DNA of 64,000 bases, from positions 2,542,001 through 2,606,000 of the forward strand of contig NZ_CP028092.1 of NCBI RefSeq assembly GCF_005491705.1, read 5' to 3'. Below are positions 46,895-53,815 of this stretch, in pieces. A model generated the notes under the pieces. It made no database searches. It saw nothing but the letters and a program-made list of their open reading frames with translations, and was not told where the DNA came from. Numbering within the stretch: the first letter of the stretch is position 1; the number at the start of each line of letters is the position of its first letter. The position numbers and the translations under genes are program-made. This stretch comes from Pontibacter sp. SGAir0037. GTDB taxonomy: Bacteria > Bacteroidota > Bacteroidia > Cytophagales > Hymenobacteraceae.

Positions 46895-48328
46895 TTAAGC
46901 AAAGCCGCACAAGGCGGTTTGGAGCCTGCACCTGACTACCGGCTCCGAGGGGCCTGCCCTCATCATTTGCACAGCACCAAAGGACACTAAAAGCGTCCTT
47001 CGTTCGTGACACACCACCACTGTACAAGCGGTTCTCGCATACAGCGGTTCGTTAAGCTGTGGAGCTACTTTCTTGTAGTAGTCAAGCATTGATTCATACC
47101 CCCTGCGGACAAGCCGTTTCACCGTTACCGTCGTTATCAGGATTGGACTTTGAGCTACTGCCCATCCTCCTTTCCTGGTCCTGCTCCAGGCATACGCCTG
47201 CCACTTGGGAACGCCCAGCCGAATCAGGTTCTTCCTTTTCCGGTCCGGTCGTTTCCAGTCATGCCAGATGCAGTGCCTGAGCCTGTTTCGTATCCAGCTG
47301 TCGACCTCTTTGAGTTTGCCCTGTATACTTGCCAAACGGAAGTAGTGGACCCAGCCTCGCTGCGCCTCTTTCAGTTCCCGGACACGCTGCTCAAAAGAGC
47401 AGGGCGTTGTTTTGCGGGTGATGCTCTTTAGCTTTTGCTTTAACCTTTCCCATCCCTTCTTTGCCACTACCAGCTGGTATTTGCCCTTATCTCCCTTCTT
47501 ATAGGTGGGCACGAATCCGTGACCCAGAATCTGAAAGTCTACTGGCCGCCTGATGCCGCTCTTCTCCCTGTTGATAGGCAGCTTGAGCCTGTTCCGCAGG
47601 AAGAGGAATACAGCGTTGCCTACTTTTCGAGCTTCATCTTCACTTTTGGTGTAGACGCTGAAGTCGTCGGCATAGCGCACGTAGCGCAGCCCCTGCCGCT
47701 CCAGTTCCTTATCCAGCTCGTGGAGCATGATATTGGAGAGCAGCGGTGAGAGCGGGCTTCCCTGCGGCACGCCCTTCCGACGTTTGACCAGTCTCCCGTT
47801 GATAAGGATGGGGGCCCGGAGCCATTTGCGGATGAGGCGTAGGGCGAGGGGGCATTTTACCTTCCGGTAAAGCAGTTGCAGCAGCAGGCAATGATCCACT
47901 TCATCGAAGAAGTTCTGCAGGTCGATGTCCACGATGTGCTGATAGCCCTCGTGGATGTGCCTGTGTGCCTGCTGCAGGGCCTGGTGGGCATTGCGGTTGG
48001 GGCGGAAGCCGTAGCTGTGCTGGGTAAAATCAAGCTCAAAGAGCGGTGCTATCACCTGATTAACGGCCTGTTGCAGTACGCGGTCGGTGACGGTGGGAAT
48101 GCCCAGCAGGCGATTCTTACCGTTGCTCTTGGGTATGGCTACCCCTAGGATGGGTGGAGGCAGGTACCTGCCGTTGCAGATGTCGGTAGCGATGGCGTCC
48201 CTGTTTTGTTTCAGGTGCGTAGCCAGCTTCTCTACCGGCATACCGTCCACACCGGCCGAACCTTTGTTGGCCAGCACGTGCGTGTATGCCTTGAGCATGT
48301 TGCCCCGGTGGAGTACCTTCTCTATCAT
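46895..48328 (-). CDS. ltrA: Group II intron reverse transcriptase/maturase (outer), C-terminus altered by insertion
   Basis: An intron-encoded protein from MIEKVLHRGNMLKAYTHVLA (frame open to 48403). RT blocks GSAGVDGMPV, RLLGIPTVTDRVLQQAVNQV, VDIDLQNFFDEVDH, GVPQGSPLSPLLSNIML and the active-site VRYADDFSVY are present, followed by a maturase region with RGWVHYFRLASIQGKL. No HNH domain is present. The native protein should be 438 residues ending NEPLYARTACTVV, because removing the inner intron puts TGA directly after the second Val codon. As it stands, translation continues 40 residues into the inner intron. Confidence 0.9.
   Translation of the reverse strand: MIEKVLHRGNMLKAYTHVLANKGSAGVDGMPVEKLATHLKQNRDAIATDICNGRYLPPPILGVAIPKSNGKNRLLGIPTVTDRVLQQAVNQVIAPLFELDFTQHSYGFRPNRNAHQALQQAHRHIHEGYQHIVDIDLQNFFDEVDHCLLLQLLYRKVKCPLALRLIRKWLRAPILINGRLVKRRKGVPQGSPLSPLLSNIMLHELDKELERQGLRYVRYADDFSVYTKSEDEARKVGNAVFLFLRNRLKLPINREKSGIRRPVDFQILGHGFVPTYKKGDKGKYQLVVAKKGWERLKQKLKSITRKTTPCSFEQRVRELKEAQRGWVHYFRLASIQGKLKEVDSWIRNRLRHCIWHDWKRPDRKRKNLIRLGVPKWQAYAWSRTRKGGWAVAQSPILITTVTVKRLVRRGYESMLDYYKKVAPQLNEPLYARTACTVVVCHERRTLLVSFGAVQMMRAGPSEPVVRCRLQTALCGFA
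47016..47050 (-). ncRNA. Group II intron domain V (outer)
   Basis: The minus strand reads GAACCGCTGTATGCGAGA, then the pairing arm TACAGTGGT, forming the domain V hairpin with one G-U pair. It overlaps the 3' end of the maturase reading frame, as is typical for this intron class. The inner intron begins two bases later. Confidence 0.8.
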
Positions 48329-48879
48329 CTTTACTACTTTTACTGTAATCTCTGCCCCGCTTAAGGCAAGGCTGGCTGAGCCTCCTTGCCGAATTAAGAG
48401 CAACTTAACGTTCGGCCCTTCGGTAGCTTGTGAGACCTCCGGGTGCTTCCCGGCTCGTTACCTCTACCTACTATGGCCTCTGCTGACTTCTCCCTGTGTT
48501 CACGACAGAGGGAGACCTCCCCAGGTAAGAGCACATTCCTTCCTCCGATTCCTGCTGCATCTACACAAAGTCGCTTGTTGGTCAGGGGCTTTACAAAGAT
48601 GTGCTTGCTTACCCACGACTCCCTGCCTCTTATGCAGTTTCTGTCCGTCAGTACCGGATTTTGCAGTCCCGCTTTCTTCACTGCACGCCTCACGACGAAC
48701 CAGCTTGCGGCTTGCTAACAGGCTTCACCAACTCGCCTGTAAGGGACTTGCACCCTCTGGAATAATTTGATACCTTCAGTACCAGGTGCCCATACTGGGC
48801 GCACACAAGGTGCAGCTTTTATACTTCGGCTTCGCCTCGTTCATCAGCTGCACGAACACGTTGTGGTTGATTAATAATT

Positions 48880-49038
48880 ATGAAAAAGGAAGTACTGGTA
48901 TTTATAGCAGCTAGTATAATTGCTTTTACAAGCTGTGCCCCAGCAAACGAAATTGCATTTATTAACGAGAATAAAAGCTTTGCAATTTACCACAGAACAA
49001 GCGAGAGAGTGATTCTTGGACACGGTGGCAATGTGTAA
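48880..49038 (+). pseudogene. Truncated small lipoprotein gene
   Basis: 52 residues starting MKKEVLVFIAASIIAFTSC, a lipoprotein signal with Cys19, followed by APANEIAFINENKSF and LGHGGNV. The stop codon is supplied by the left terminal repeat of the IS3 element at 49034, so the original 3' part is lost. Confidence 0.6.
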
Positions 49039-49075
49039 GCTTCCCCAGATTTTAGGCCATTGTAAAGTTGGTTTT

Positions 49076-49906
49076 TCAAGTTACAATTTCCTCCAACAAT
49101 TCCGCAGGTGTTCTGAAATTTAGCGCCTGGTGCGGGCGGTGGTGATTATAGTCCTCCATCCATTCCTCCGCTTTCTGGCGCACCTCCGAAAGGGTCCGGA
49201 ACACGTAAGCGTTGAGCAGCTCTCTCCTGATGCTGCCGTTGCAGCGCTCGATGTAGGCGTTCTGGGTCGGTTTCCCTGGCTGAATAAACACCAGCCTCAC
49301 CTTGTTCTCCTTGCACCAGTCTTCGAGTTTGCGGGAGATGAACTCCGGCCCGTTGTCCACCCGGATCATCTCGGGCAGCCCCCTGAACTCCTTGAGGTAC
49401 TCCAGCACCCTGATCAGGCGTAGGGCTGGTATGGAGAGGTCCGCCTCCATGGTGAGGAGCTCCCGGTTAAAGTCGTCGTCGATGTTGAGCAGGCGGAACT
49501 TGCGGCCGTCCCAGAGGCTGTCACTCATAAAGTCCACCGACCAGACCTGGTTGATCTTCTCGGGCTGGAACAAAGCTTGCTTGACACGGGCCGGCAGTCG
49601 TTTTTTGTGCCTTCTGCGGATGTTTAATCTCAGTTGGCTGTAGACCCTGTAGACGCGTTTGTGGTTCCACCCGTGGCCTCTCCTCCTAATGCGGTGGAAG
49701 CATTTCCAGAAGCCAATCGAAGGGTGCTTCTCCACCAGCAGCCGTAGCTCTTCTTCCACCAGGTTGTCGTCTCTTTCCACCGGACTGTACTGATAGCTGC
49801 TTCTAGGAAGGCCTGCTGCCTTGCAAGCCTGACGAACGCTCACCCCGTGCTCCTCCACCATAAACCCCACCAGCGCCTTCTTCTCGTCAGGCTCTAAAGC
49901 TTTTTT
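49076..49906 (-). CDS. IS3 transposase OrfB (DDE integrase domain), expressed by frameshift
   Basis: About 276 residues in the -1 frame relative to OrfA. It starts KKALEPDEKKALVGFMVEEH, then has an HTH_21-like region (RRRGHGWNHKRVYRVYSQL) and the rve domain with the acidic residues in VWSVDFMSDS, VDNGPEFISR and NAYIERCNGSIRREL. It ends with NHHRPHQALNFRTPAELL. It joins OrfA by slippage on A AAA AAG at 49906-49900 to give the OrfAB transposase. The catalytic residues look intact, so the element may be active. Confidence 0.88.
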   Translation of the reverse strand, partial: KKALEPDEKKALVGFMVEEHGVSVRQACKAAGLPRSSYQYSPVERDDNLVEEELRLLVEKHPSIGFWKCFHRIRRRGHGWNHKRVYRVYSQLRLNIRRRHKKRLPARVKQALFQPEKINQVWSVDFMSDSLWDGRKFRLLNIDDDFNRELLTMEADLSIPALRLIRVLEYLKEFRGLPEMIRVDNGPEFISRKLEDWCKENKVRLVFIQPGKPTQNAYIERCNGSIRRELLNAYVFRTLSEVRQKAEEWMEDYNHHRPHQALNFRTPAELLEEIVT

Positions 49907-50160
49907 TCTACCGCGTCCTTGAGGGCGTGGTGCACCAGCGAGAGCTCTGCAAACATTTTCTTGAGTCGGGCGTTCTCCTCCTCCAGCTCTTTCATTCGCT
50001 TGAGCTCCTTTACCTCCAGGCCGCCGTAGCGCTGGCGCCACTTGTAGAAGGCCGAGGAGGTGATGCCCAGCTCCCGGCAAAGGTCCTGGGCGTTGCGGCC
50101 GTTCTCGTGCTCTTTGATGGCCTTGATGATCTGTGATTCTGTAAAGCGTGTCTTTTTCAT
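49894..50160 (-). CDS. IS3 transposase OrfA (helix-turn-helix)
   Basis: 88 residues from MKKTRFTESQIIKAIKEHE (ATG at 50160). The HTH is in NAQDLCRELGITSSAFYKWRQ, followed by a leucine-zipper coiled coil (LKRMKELEEENARLKKMFAEL). It binds the IS ends. It stops right after the slippery heptamer at 49906-49900, where -1 frameshifting feeds into OrfB. Confidence 0.9.
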   Translation of the reverse strand: MKKTRFTESQIIKAIKEHENGRNAQDLCRELGITSSAFYKWRQRYGGLEVKELKRMKELEEENARLKKMFAELSLVHHALKDAVEKKL

Positions 50161-50906
50161 TCCATCTAAAGTTAAACATTTACTCAACTTTTAAATGGCC
50201 AACTTTCAGGGAAGTCTACAAACAGCTGCCCTTGAGACACCACATCCGGTGCGGGTCCTGCTCAAAGCCGCTGACAGGTTACGAGATGAAGAAGAAGGGC
50301 ATCCACTACTACAAGTGCAACACCAAGGGCTGCTGCCTCAACAGGAACGTGGGCAAAATGCACGAGCTCTACCAGGGGCTGCTCAAAGAGTACCAGATCG
50401 ACCCCGTGCCGCCGCCGCAGGTGCAGGAGATGATGTCGCAGGTGTTCAAGAAGCTGAGCCAGGACCACGAGCAGGAGGAGAAGCGGCTGCAGCTGCAGTG
50501 CTCTGAGCTGCAGAAGAAAAAAGACACGCTCGAAAGAAGGTACGCCTACGGGGAGATCGAAAAGGAAATCTACGCAAAGTTCGGTGCTGAACTGAAGGCA
50601 GAGATGCGGGAAATAGAAGTGAACCTGGAAAAACTATCGGGTCCTTTATCGAACCACAAGATGCTGCTGGGAAACGGGCTAAAAATGATGCTAAGTCTCT
50701 CATCCAAATGGGCTAAGGGGGACTCTTCACAGAGAAGAAGGCTGCAGGCACTGGTGTTTCCCGAAGGTGTGCAATATGACCGGGAAAAGGAGGCTTATCG
50801 AACCACCAGGGTGAACACCTTTTTCGGCCTTGCCGCAGAGATAACGCAGAAAATGAGGCAAAAGGAAAGGGGGAAAAGCAGCTGTGAAACTAACTTTTCC
50901 CCCTTG

Positions 50907-50925
50907 GTAGTCCGTAGGGGAATCG
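50907..50925. other. Attachment-site copy (att), distal end
   Basis: GTAGTCCGTAGGGGAATCG is an exact 19-bp match to 53797-53815, the 3' end of tRNA-Glu. It marks the left boundary of the integrated element. Confidence 0.85.
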
Positions 50926-50978
50926 CAATTCCTTTATTAGCTTTTGATTATCAATTATTTAGGTGGTTTTTGTTTCCC

Positions 50979-50995
50979 GACTCACCGAATTACGC
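50979..50995. repeat. Possible integrase arm site, left
   Basis: GACTCACCGAATTACGC is the exact reverse complement of 53641-53657, 54 bp inside the left att copy. Confidence 0.6.
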
Positions 50996-51352
50996 ACCAC
51001 TTCTTTGCTTCAGTTTGGCTGCAAATGCTATAGAACAAATATATCACAATGGATTTTAAGAGTCAATTATGTTCTTCCTGGATTGCTCCTGAATGTTCAT
51101 AGTGTAAGATAGATTTCTGATTCTAATAAGTGAGGTATCTCGCGGTTTGGTGCGAGAAGCGAGAAGCAAGATGTATTTTTGTAAACAAAAAAGGCTCCAC
51201 CCCCTGGTCAGAGCCTCCTGAAGATCGCCTCGGAACTCGGCTTCTTTTCTTTTTCAAAAGCAACATAACATTCCACAATTAAAGCAAACAGGAGAAGTTA
51301 CCCATACCATCAAACATCTAAAACATTTTCAGAATCTTTCATCCAGGAGAAC

Positions 51353-51420
51353 ACTACCATTACTACCATCGCATTCCAACAGCATGGTAGTAATGGTAGT
51401 GACTGTAGCAATGCGATGGT
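51353..51420. repeat. Overlapping inverted repeats with alternative folding
   Basis: ACTACCATTACTACCAT (51353-51369) pairs with 51384-51400 (17 bp). ACCATCGCATT (51365-51375) pairs instead with 51410-51420 (11 bp). The two stems share 51365-51369 and are mutually exclusive. They lie in the gene-free stretch 51060-51527, downstream of the nucleotidyltransferase. Confidence 0.65.
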
Positions 51421-51527
51421 AAAGTTTTACCTCTCCTTAGCAGATCAAGGATACCTATTGTAGTTCCTTTTTGCTTATGAAGAAAGAAATTGAAATGACT
51501 AAAAAAATTGAAATCAGTAAGTCTGGG

Positions 51528-52007
51528 TTAAATTTTCCGCCCTCTGTTTCTTTTTTGTTTGGGTTTTGGCTGTAATTCCTTGATATCACTCAGGTCGCGC
51601 GCCCTGCCGACTGCTTCCTTATTTTGAATAAACTCGCGTAACCCGATATAAGGTACCTGCAGCCCATCCAGGTCAACCTGCTCTCTGTTGGAGTAGGCAT
51701 CCTGGAAACTGACACCATCAATGGTGTTGAGGATATCGATACGCAGGGGAGGATAGCCTATCTGGGTGACATAGCCCTCCTTGAGGAAGTCTTCCTCTTC
51801 AAACCCAAGGGATGACAAGCCAAAGTCATGAAGCGCCTGGAGCATTCGCTGCGCGTTCTCCTCCGATACACCGATCCAGATGTCCAGGTCACCGGTGTGC
51901 CGCGGACGCCCGTGGAAGGCGAGTGCATAGCCACCCACCACCAGGTATTCCACCCCATGCTTGTTCAAGAGGGCTATGAATTCCTCGAAATCCCTTGCCA
52001 ATATCAT
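51528..52007 (-). CDS. Nucleotidyltransferase-fold protein, toxin-antitoxin-like
   Basis: A 159-residue protein with a minimal nucleotidyltransferase fold. VVGGYALAFHGRPRHTGDLDIW (residues 23-44) has the GG helix start and the Asp40/Asp42 metal pair, and the end of the protein is basic (KPKQKRNRGRKI). It resembles DUF6036/AbiEii-like and MNT-type proteins, many of which are toxins or antitoxins that transfer nucleotides to tRNA or protein. Its start overlaps the upstream 62-residue gene by 4 bp (ATGA), so the two are translationally coupled. It is carried on the tRNA-Glu element. Confidence 0.8.
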   Translation of the reverse strand: MILARDFEEFIALLNKHGVEYLVVGGYALAFHGRPRHTGDLDIWIGVSEENAQRMLQALHDFGLSSLGFEEEDFLKEGYVTQIGYPPLRIDILNTIDGVSFQDAYSNREQVDLDGLQVPYIGLREFIQNKEAVGRARDLSDIKELQPKPKQKRNRGRKI

Positions 52008-52192
52008 CGGGAGAGTCTTTTTTTAACGACAGCAGAGCGGTCTAGCCGCTGGCCTGGCTTGAGGTATTGAGAGATGATAAAAGTAACCGCTTCTATCCGT
52101 TCTTTGGGCGCACGACTGAGCCAGTAGAGCAGGTCTTCGTACTCGTCTATCTCTTTCATCGGACCCTTTCGGACTACAGCCTGTATACGCAT
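52004..52192 (-). CDS. Small partner of the nucleotidyltransferase
   Basis: A 62-residue protein (an alternative ATG at 52159 gives 51), charged and helical: EDLLYWLSRAPKERIEAVTF, IISQYLKPGQRLDRS, KKRL. No named family is recognised, but similar short proteins commonly precede this type of nucleotidyltransferase. The 4-bp overlap indicates coupled translation, as in toxin-antitoxin pairs; it would be the antitoxin (inference). Confidence 0.75.
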   Translation of the reverse strand: MRIQAVVRKGPMKEIDEYEDLLYWLSRAPKERIEAVTFIISQYLKPGQRLDRSAVVKKRLSR

Positions 52193-52237
52193 GTTTTCTT
52201 TTTAATAGCAGGGGACATTATTCAGAAAGTCCCTATA

Positions 52238-52245
52238 CAAATATA
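52238..52245 (-). promoter_or_regulatory. Candidate -7 box of the nucleotidyltransferase operon
   Basis: TATATTTG on the minus strand, 46 bp upstream of the small gene and immediately after the integrase stop. No good -33 box is seen at 19-21 bp. Confidence 0.4.
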
Positions 52246-53547
52246 CTATTTTTGATGAATTCTTGTTGTAGAAATAAAGGTCAGTCCCTTTACCTCAAAG
52301 GATTTAGTACAGCACATATTCTCTTCTGCCGGAACACTTCTAAACTTACTTTTCAGCATCCCCATGTCCTCACTCACCTTCTGGTCGAGCACCTTAGCAT
52401 AGTGCTGGGTAGTCTTGATGGAGGTGTGGCCGAGCATCTTCGAGACGCTCTCCATCGGTACACCGTTAAGCAGCGTGACGGTGGTGGCAAAGGTGTGGCG
52501 GGCGGTGTGGAAAGTAACAGGCTTGGTAATACCGCACACGTCCATAATTTCCCTGAGGTAGGCGTTCATCTTCTGATTGCTGAGCACGGGCAGGAGCCGG
52601 TCCTTGTAGAGGCACTGCGGGTGCTGCCGGTAACGCTCCAGTATAGCCAGGGCCGCCGGTAGCAGCGGAATGCGGGAGGGGGTGTCGGTTTTCTGACGCT
52701 GCTTGAACACCCATTGCTCTCCGTCCACGCCTTTGCCGATGTCACTTCTTTTCAGCTGCTGTACGTCGGCGTAAGCCAGGCCGGTATAACAACTGAAGAG
52801 GAAGATGTCCCGCACCTGCGAAAGCCGCTCTGTCACTAACTCTTTTGCTGCTATCTTCTCCAACTCCTCCTCTGAAAGAAACACCCGTTCTACTGGCTTT
52901 ACCTTAGCCTTGTAGTGCAGGAAAGGGTCGCGCTCTATCCAGCCGTGGGCCAGGCAGGTGCGCGTAATCTTCTTTAAGTGCTTGAGGTATTTGGCCGCAG
53001 AGCTGGCGGAGCACCTGCATACGCTCCTGAGGTAGAAGTCGTAGTCGGTAACGAAGGCGTGGTCCACCTGGCGCAGGGGAATATCCTGGGTGCCGTACTT
53101 GAACTGGATGAAACCTTCAGTGTGACCAAGGGAAGTTCTGTAGCCTTTCAGCGTGGCGGAGGAGTATTCTGCTCCCACTAAAGCCTCCATTCGGTGGTTA
53201 TGCTCCCTGAGCTCTTCCAGGAGCGTTCGTACCTTTTCCTGCTTGCCGGAGAACCTGATTTTAACATTTTCAGCCGTAACTTCCTGGCCTGCCTCCAGTA
53301 ACTGGCGGTGTGCCTCCTGTACCCGGGCCTGGAGCGTGTCCAGGTAAACATTAAGGGAAACTACGGCTTCCCTGGTACCTGCGGCTCTTCCGGCAGAGGA
53401 GTTCCAGCGGCCGGGCTCGCAGTTTCTTCCGGTGGAGATTTCTGCTCTTTTTCCGGCGATGGTGATACGAAGATAAATAGGCACTGGGCCTGCCTGGTAG
53501 TGCCGTGGCTTTTTGAGGTAAAAGATAATTTTGATACACTGGCGCAT
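52246..53547 (-). CDS. Tyrosine integrase (Bacteroidota ICE/phage type)
   Basis: A 433-residue integrase. An N-terminal arm-binding domain (RITIAGKRAEISTGR) and a SAM-like core-binding domain (SSATLKGYRTSLGHTEGFIQ) precede the catalytic domain: SCYTGLAYADVQQL, FKQRQKTDTPSRIPLL, HTARHTFATTVTLLNG, KMLGHTSIKTTQHYAKVL. The first catalytic Arg (usually TGLR) is Ala here, as in many Bacteroidota integrases related to IntDOT, where that Arg is also not conserved. It lies 250 bp from tRNA-Glu, its probable target. Confidence 0.93.
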   Translation of the reverse strand: MRQCIKIIFYLKKPRHYQAGPVPIYLRITIAGKRAEISTGRNCEPGRWNSSAGRAAGTREAVVSLNVYLDTLQARVQEAHRQLLEAGQEVTAENVKIRFSGKQEKVRTLLEELREHNHRMEALVGAEYSSATLKGYRTSLGHTEGFIQFKYGTQDIPLRQVDHAFVTDYDFYLRSVCRCSASSAAKYLKHLKKITRTCLAHGWIERDPFLHYKAKVKPVERVFLSEEELEKIAAKELVTERLSQVRDIFLFSCYTGLAYADVQQLKRSDIGKGVDGEQWVFKQRQKTDTPSRIPLLPAALAILERYRQHPQCLYKDRLLPVLSNQKMNAYLREIMDVCGITKPVTFHTARHTFATTVTLLNGVPMESVSKMLGHTSIKTTQHYAKVLDQKVSEDMGMLKSKFRSVPAEENMCCTKSFEVKGLTFISTTRIHQK

Positions 53548-53640
53548 GGCTTTGCTGCTTAACGGTTGAACAAGTTAGCCTTGCAGCAAAACAGAATCAA
53601 GATGTACAAAGGCTGTACAGCTTGTGTGTCAGTTTATTAA

Positions 53641-53657
53641 GCGTAATTCGGTGAGTC
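53641..53657. repeat. Possible integrase arm site, right (1)
   Basis: GCGTAATTCGGTGAGTC, the inverted copy of 50979-50995, between the integrase start and the tRNA. Confidence 0.6.
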
Positions 53658-53678
53658 AGGGAGCGTGGCAAAAATGAC

Positions 53679-53692
53679 GCACCGAATTACGC
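53679..53692. repeat. Possible integrase arm site, right (2)
   Basis: GCACCGAATTACGC, a third, shorter copy in the opposite orientation to 53641-53657. Confidence 0.5.
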
Positions 53693-53740
53693 TCCTATTC
53701 TTTGGGAAAAGCCGAATAAATCGGTGGTGCCGGAAAAAGA

Positions 53741-53773
53741 AAAAGCCTGCAAATGCTCTATTTGCAGGCTTTT
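53741..53773. terminator. Terminator of tRNA-Glu
   Basis: A 13-bp stem (AAAAGCCTGCAAA/TTTGCAGGCTTTT) with a 7-nt loop; on the minus strand it is followed by a T-rich run. It lies 25 bp beyond the tRNA 3' end and inside the integrated element. Confidence 0.75.
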
Positions 53774-53796
53774 AGCTGAATTAGGTATGATAAACA

Positions 53797-53815
53797 GTAG
53801 TCCGTAGGGGAATCG
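53797..53815. other. Attachment-site copy (att) in tRNA-Glu
   Basis: The tRNA-side copy of the 19-bp direct repeat. It regenerates the tRNA 3' end after integration. Confidence 0.85.

Larger units (their letters stand above)
45145..47014 (-). mobile_element. Inner group II intron inserted between domains V and VI of the outer intron
   Basis: 1870 nt on the minus strand. The 5' end GTGTGTCACG at 47014 fits GTGYG; the 3' end CTACTCGAC at 45145 fits AY. It contains maturase 46471-45233, domain V at 45218-45184 and domain VI (GCGTAAGGG...CCCTTGCGC). Excising exactly this interval joins domain V to domain VI of the outer intron with no extra base. An alternative 5' end GTGCGGC at 46910 would leave 104 unexplained bases. 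Confidence 0.75.
45099..48804 (-). mobile_element. Outer group II intron, interrupted by a second intron
   Basis: The minus strand starts GTGCGCCCAG at 48804 (consensus GTGYG) and ends CTACTCGAT at 45099 (consensus AY). It contains its own maturase (48328-47015), domain V at 47050-47016, and domain VI at 45144-45099 (TGAGAGCCTCACCGTGAG loop GCTCACGGCGGGCTAC). Domains V and VI are separated by 45145-47014. Without that insert the intron is about 1.84 kb, a normal size. End positions are inferred from consensus. Confidence 0.75.
49034..50220 (-). mobile_element. IS3-family insertion sequence (IS407-like group)
   Basis: 1187 bp. Imperfect terminal inverted repeats are seen: left TGTAAGCTTCCCCAGA..., right (reverse complement) TGTAGACTTCCCTGAA..., both continuing with GGCCATT and AAAGTTG. 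It contains orfA and orfB in overlapping frames. No target-site duplication is visible (ATG on the left, AAC on the right), and the flanking genes are unrelated halves, which suggests an adjacent deletion. Confidence 0.85.
50221..51059 (+). pseudogene. 5'-truncated large serine recombinase
   Basis: Only the C-terminal part remains. A zinc beta-ribbon (IRCGSCSKPLTGYEMKKKG, YYKCNTKGC) is followed by a long coiled coil (about 70-165) and a short tail (FPEGVQYDREKEAYRTTRVN). The resolvase catalytic domain is missing; the IS3 right end abuts at 50220. The last real codons (SPLVVRRGI) are encoded by the 19-bp tRNA-derived repeat at 50907-50925. Beyond it the frame runs into the neighbouring element (AIPLLAFDYQLF...) until a chance stop. 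Confidence 0.85.
50907..53815 (-). mobile_element. 2.9-kb integrated element at tRNA-Glu
   Basis: Bounded by 19-bp direct repeats of the tRNA-Glu 3' end. It encodes a tyrosine integrase next to the tRNA and a two-gene nucleotidyltransferase unit, with inverted copies of a 17-bp repeat near each end. It has no visible replication or transfer genes, so it would be mobilisable at most or the relic of a larger element. The tRNA gene remains whole. Confidence 0.8.

Noticed and set aside
46904..46910. GTGCGGC on the minus strand as the 5' end of the inner group II intron
   Set aside because: It fits the consensus, but would leave 104 bases between the two introns unexplained. GTGTG at 47014 leaves none and restores the outer maturase stop.
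48087..48770. 227-residue plus-strand frame over the outer intron
   Set aside because: Antisense to the maturase and intron domain I; the composition is not protein-like.
49900..49906. Frame change between orfA and orfB as a sequencing error or mutation
   Set aside because: A programmed -1 frameshift at this heptamer is the normal expression mode of IS3 elements.
49076..50179. OrfB frame read from 50179 as one 367-residue protein
   Set aside because: Residues before about 92 are a shifted reading of orfA. The true product arises by -1 frameshifting at A AAA AAG.
51301..51427. CRISPR-like repeats
   Set aside because: The repeats are inverted, overlapping and few. No regular direct repeat/spacer pattern or cas gene is present anywhere in the window.
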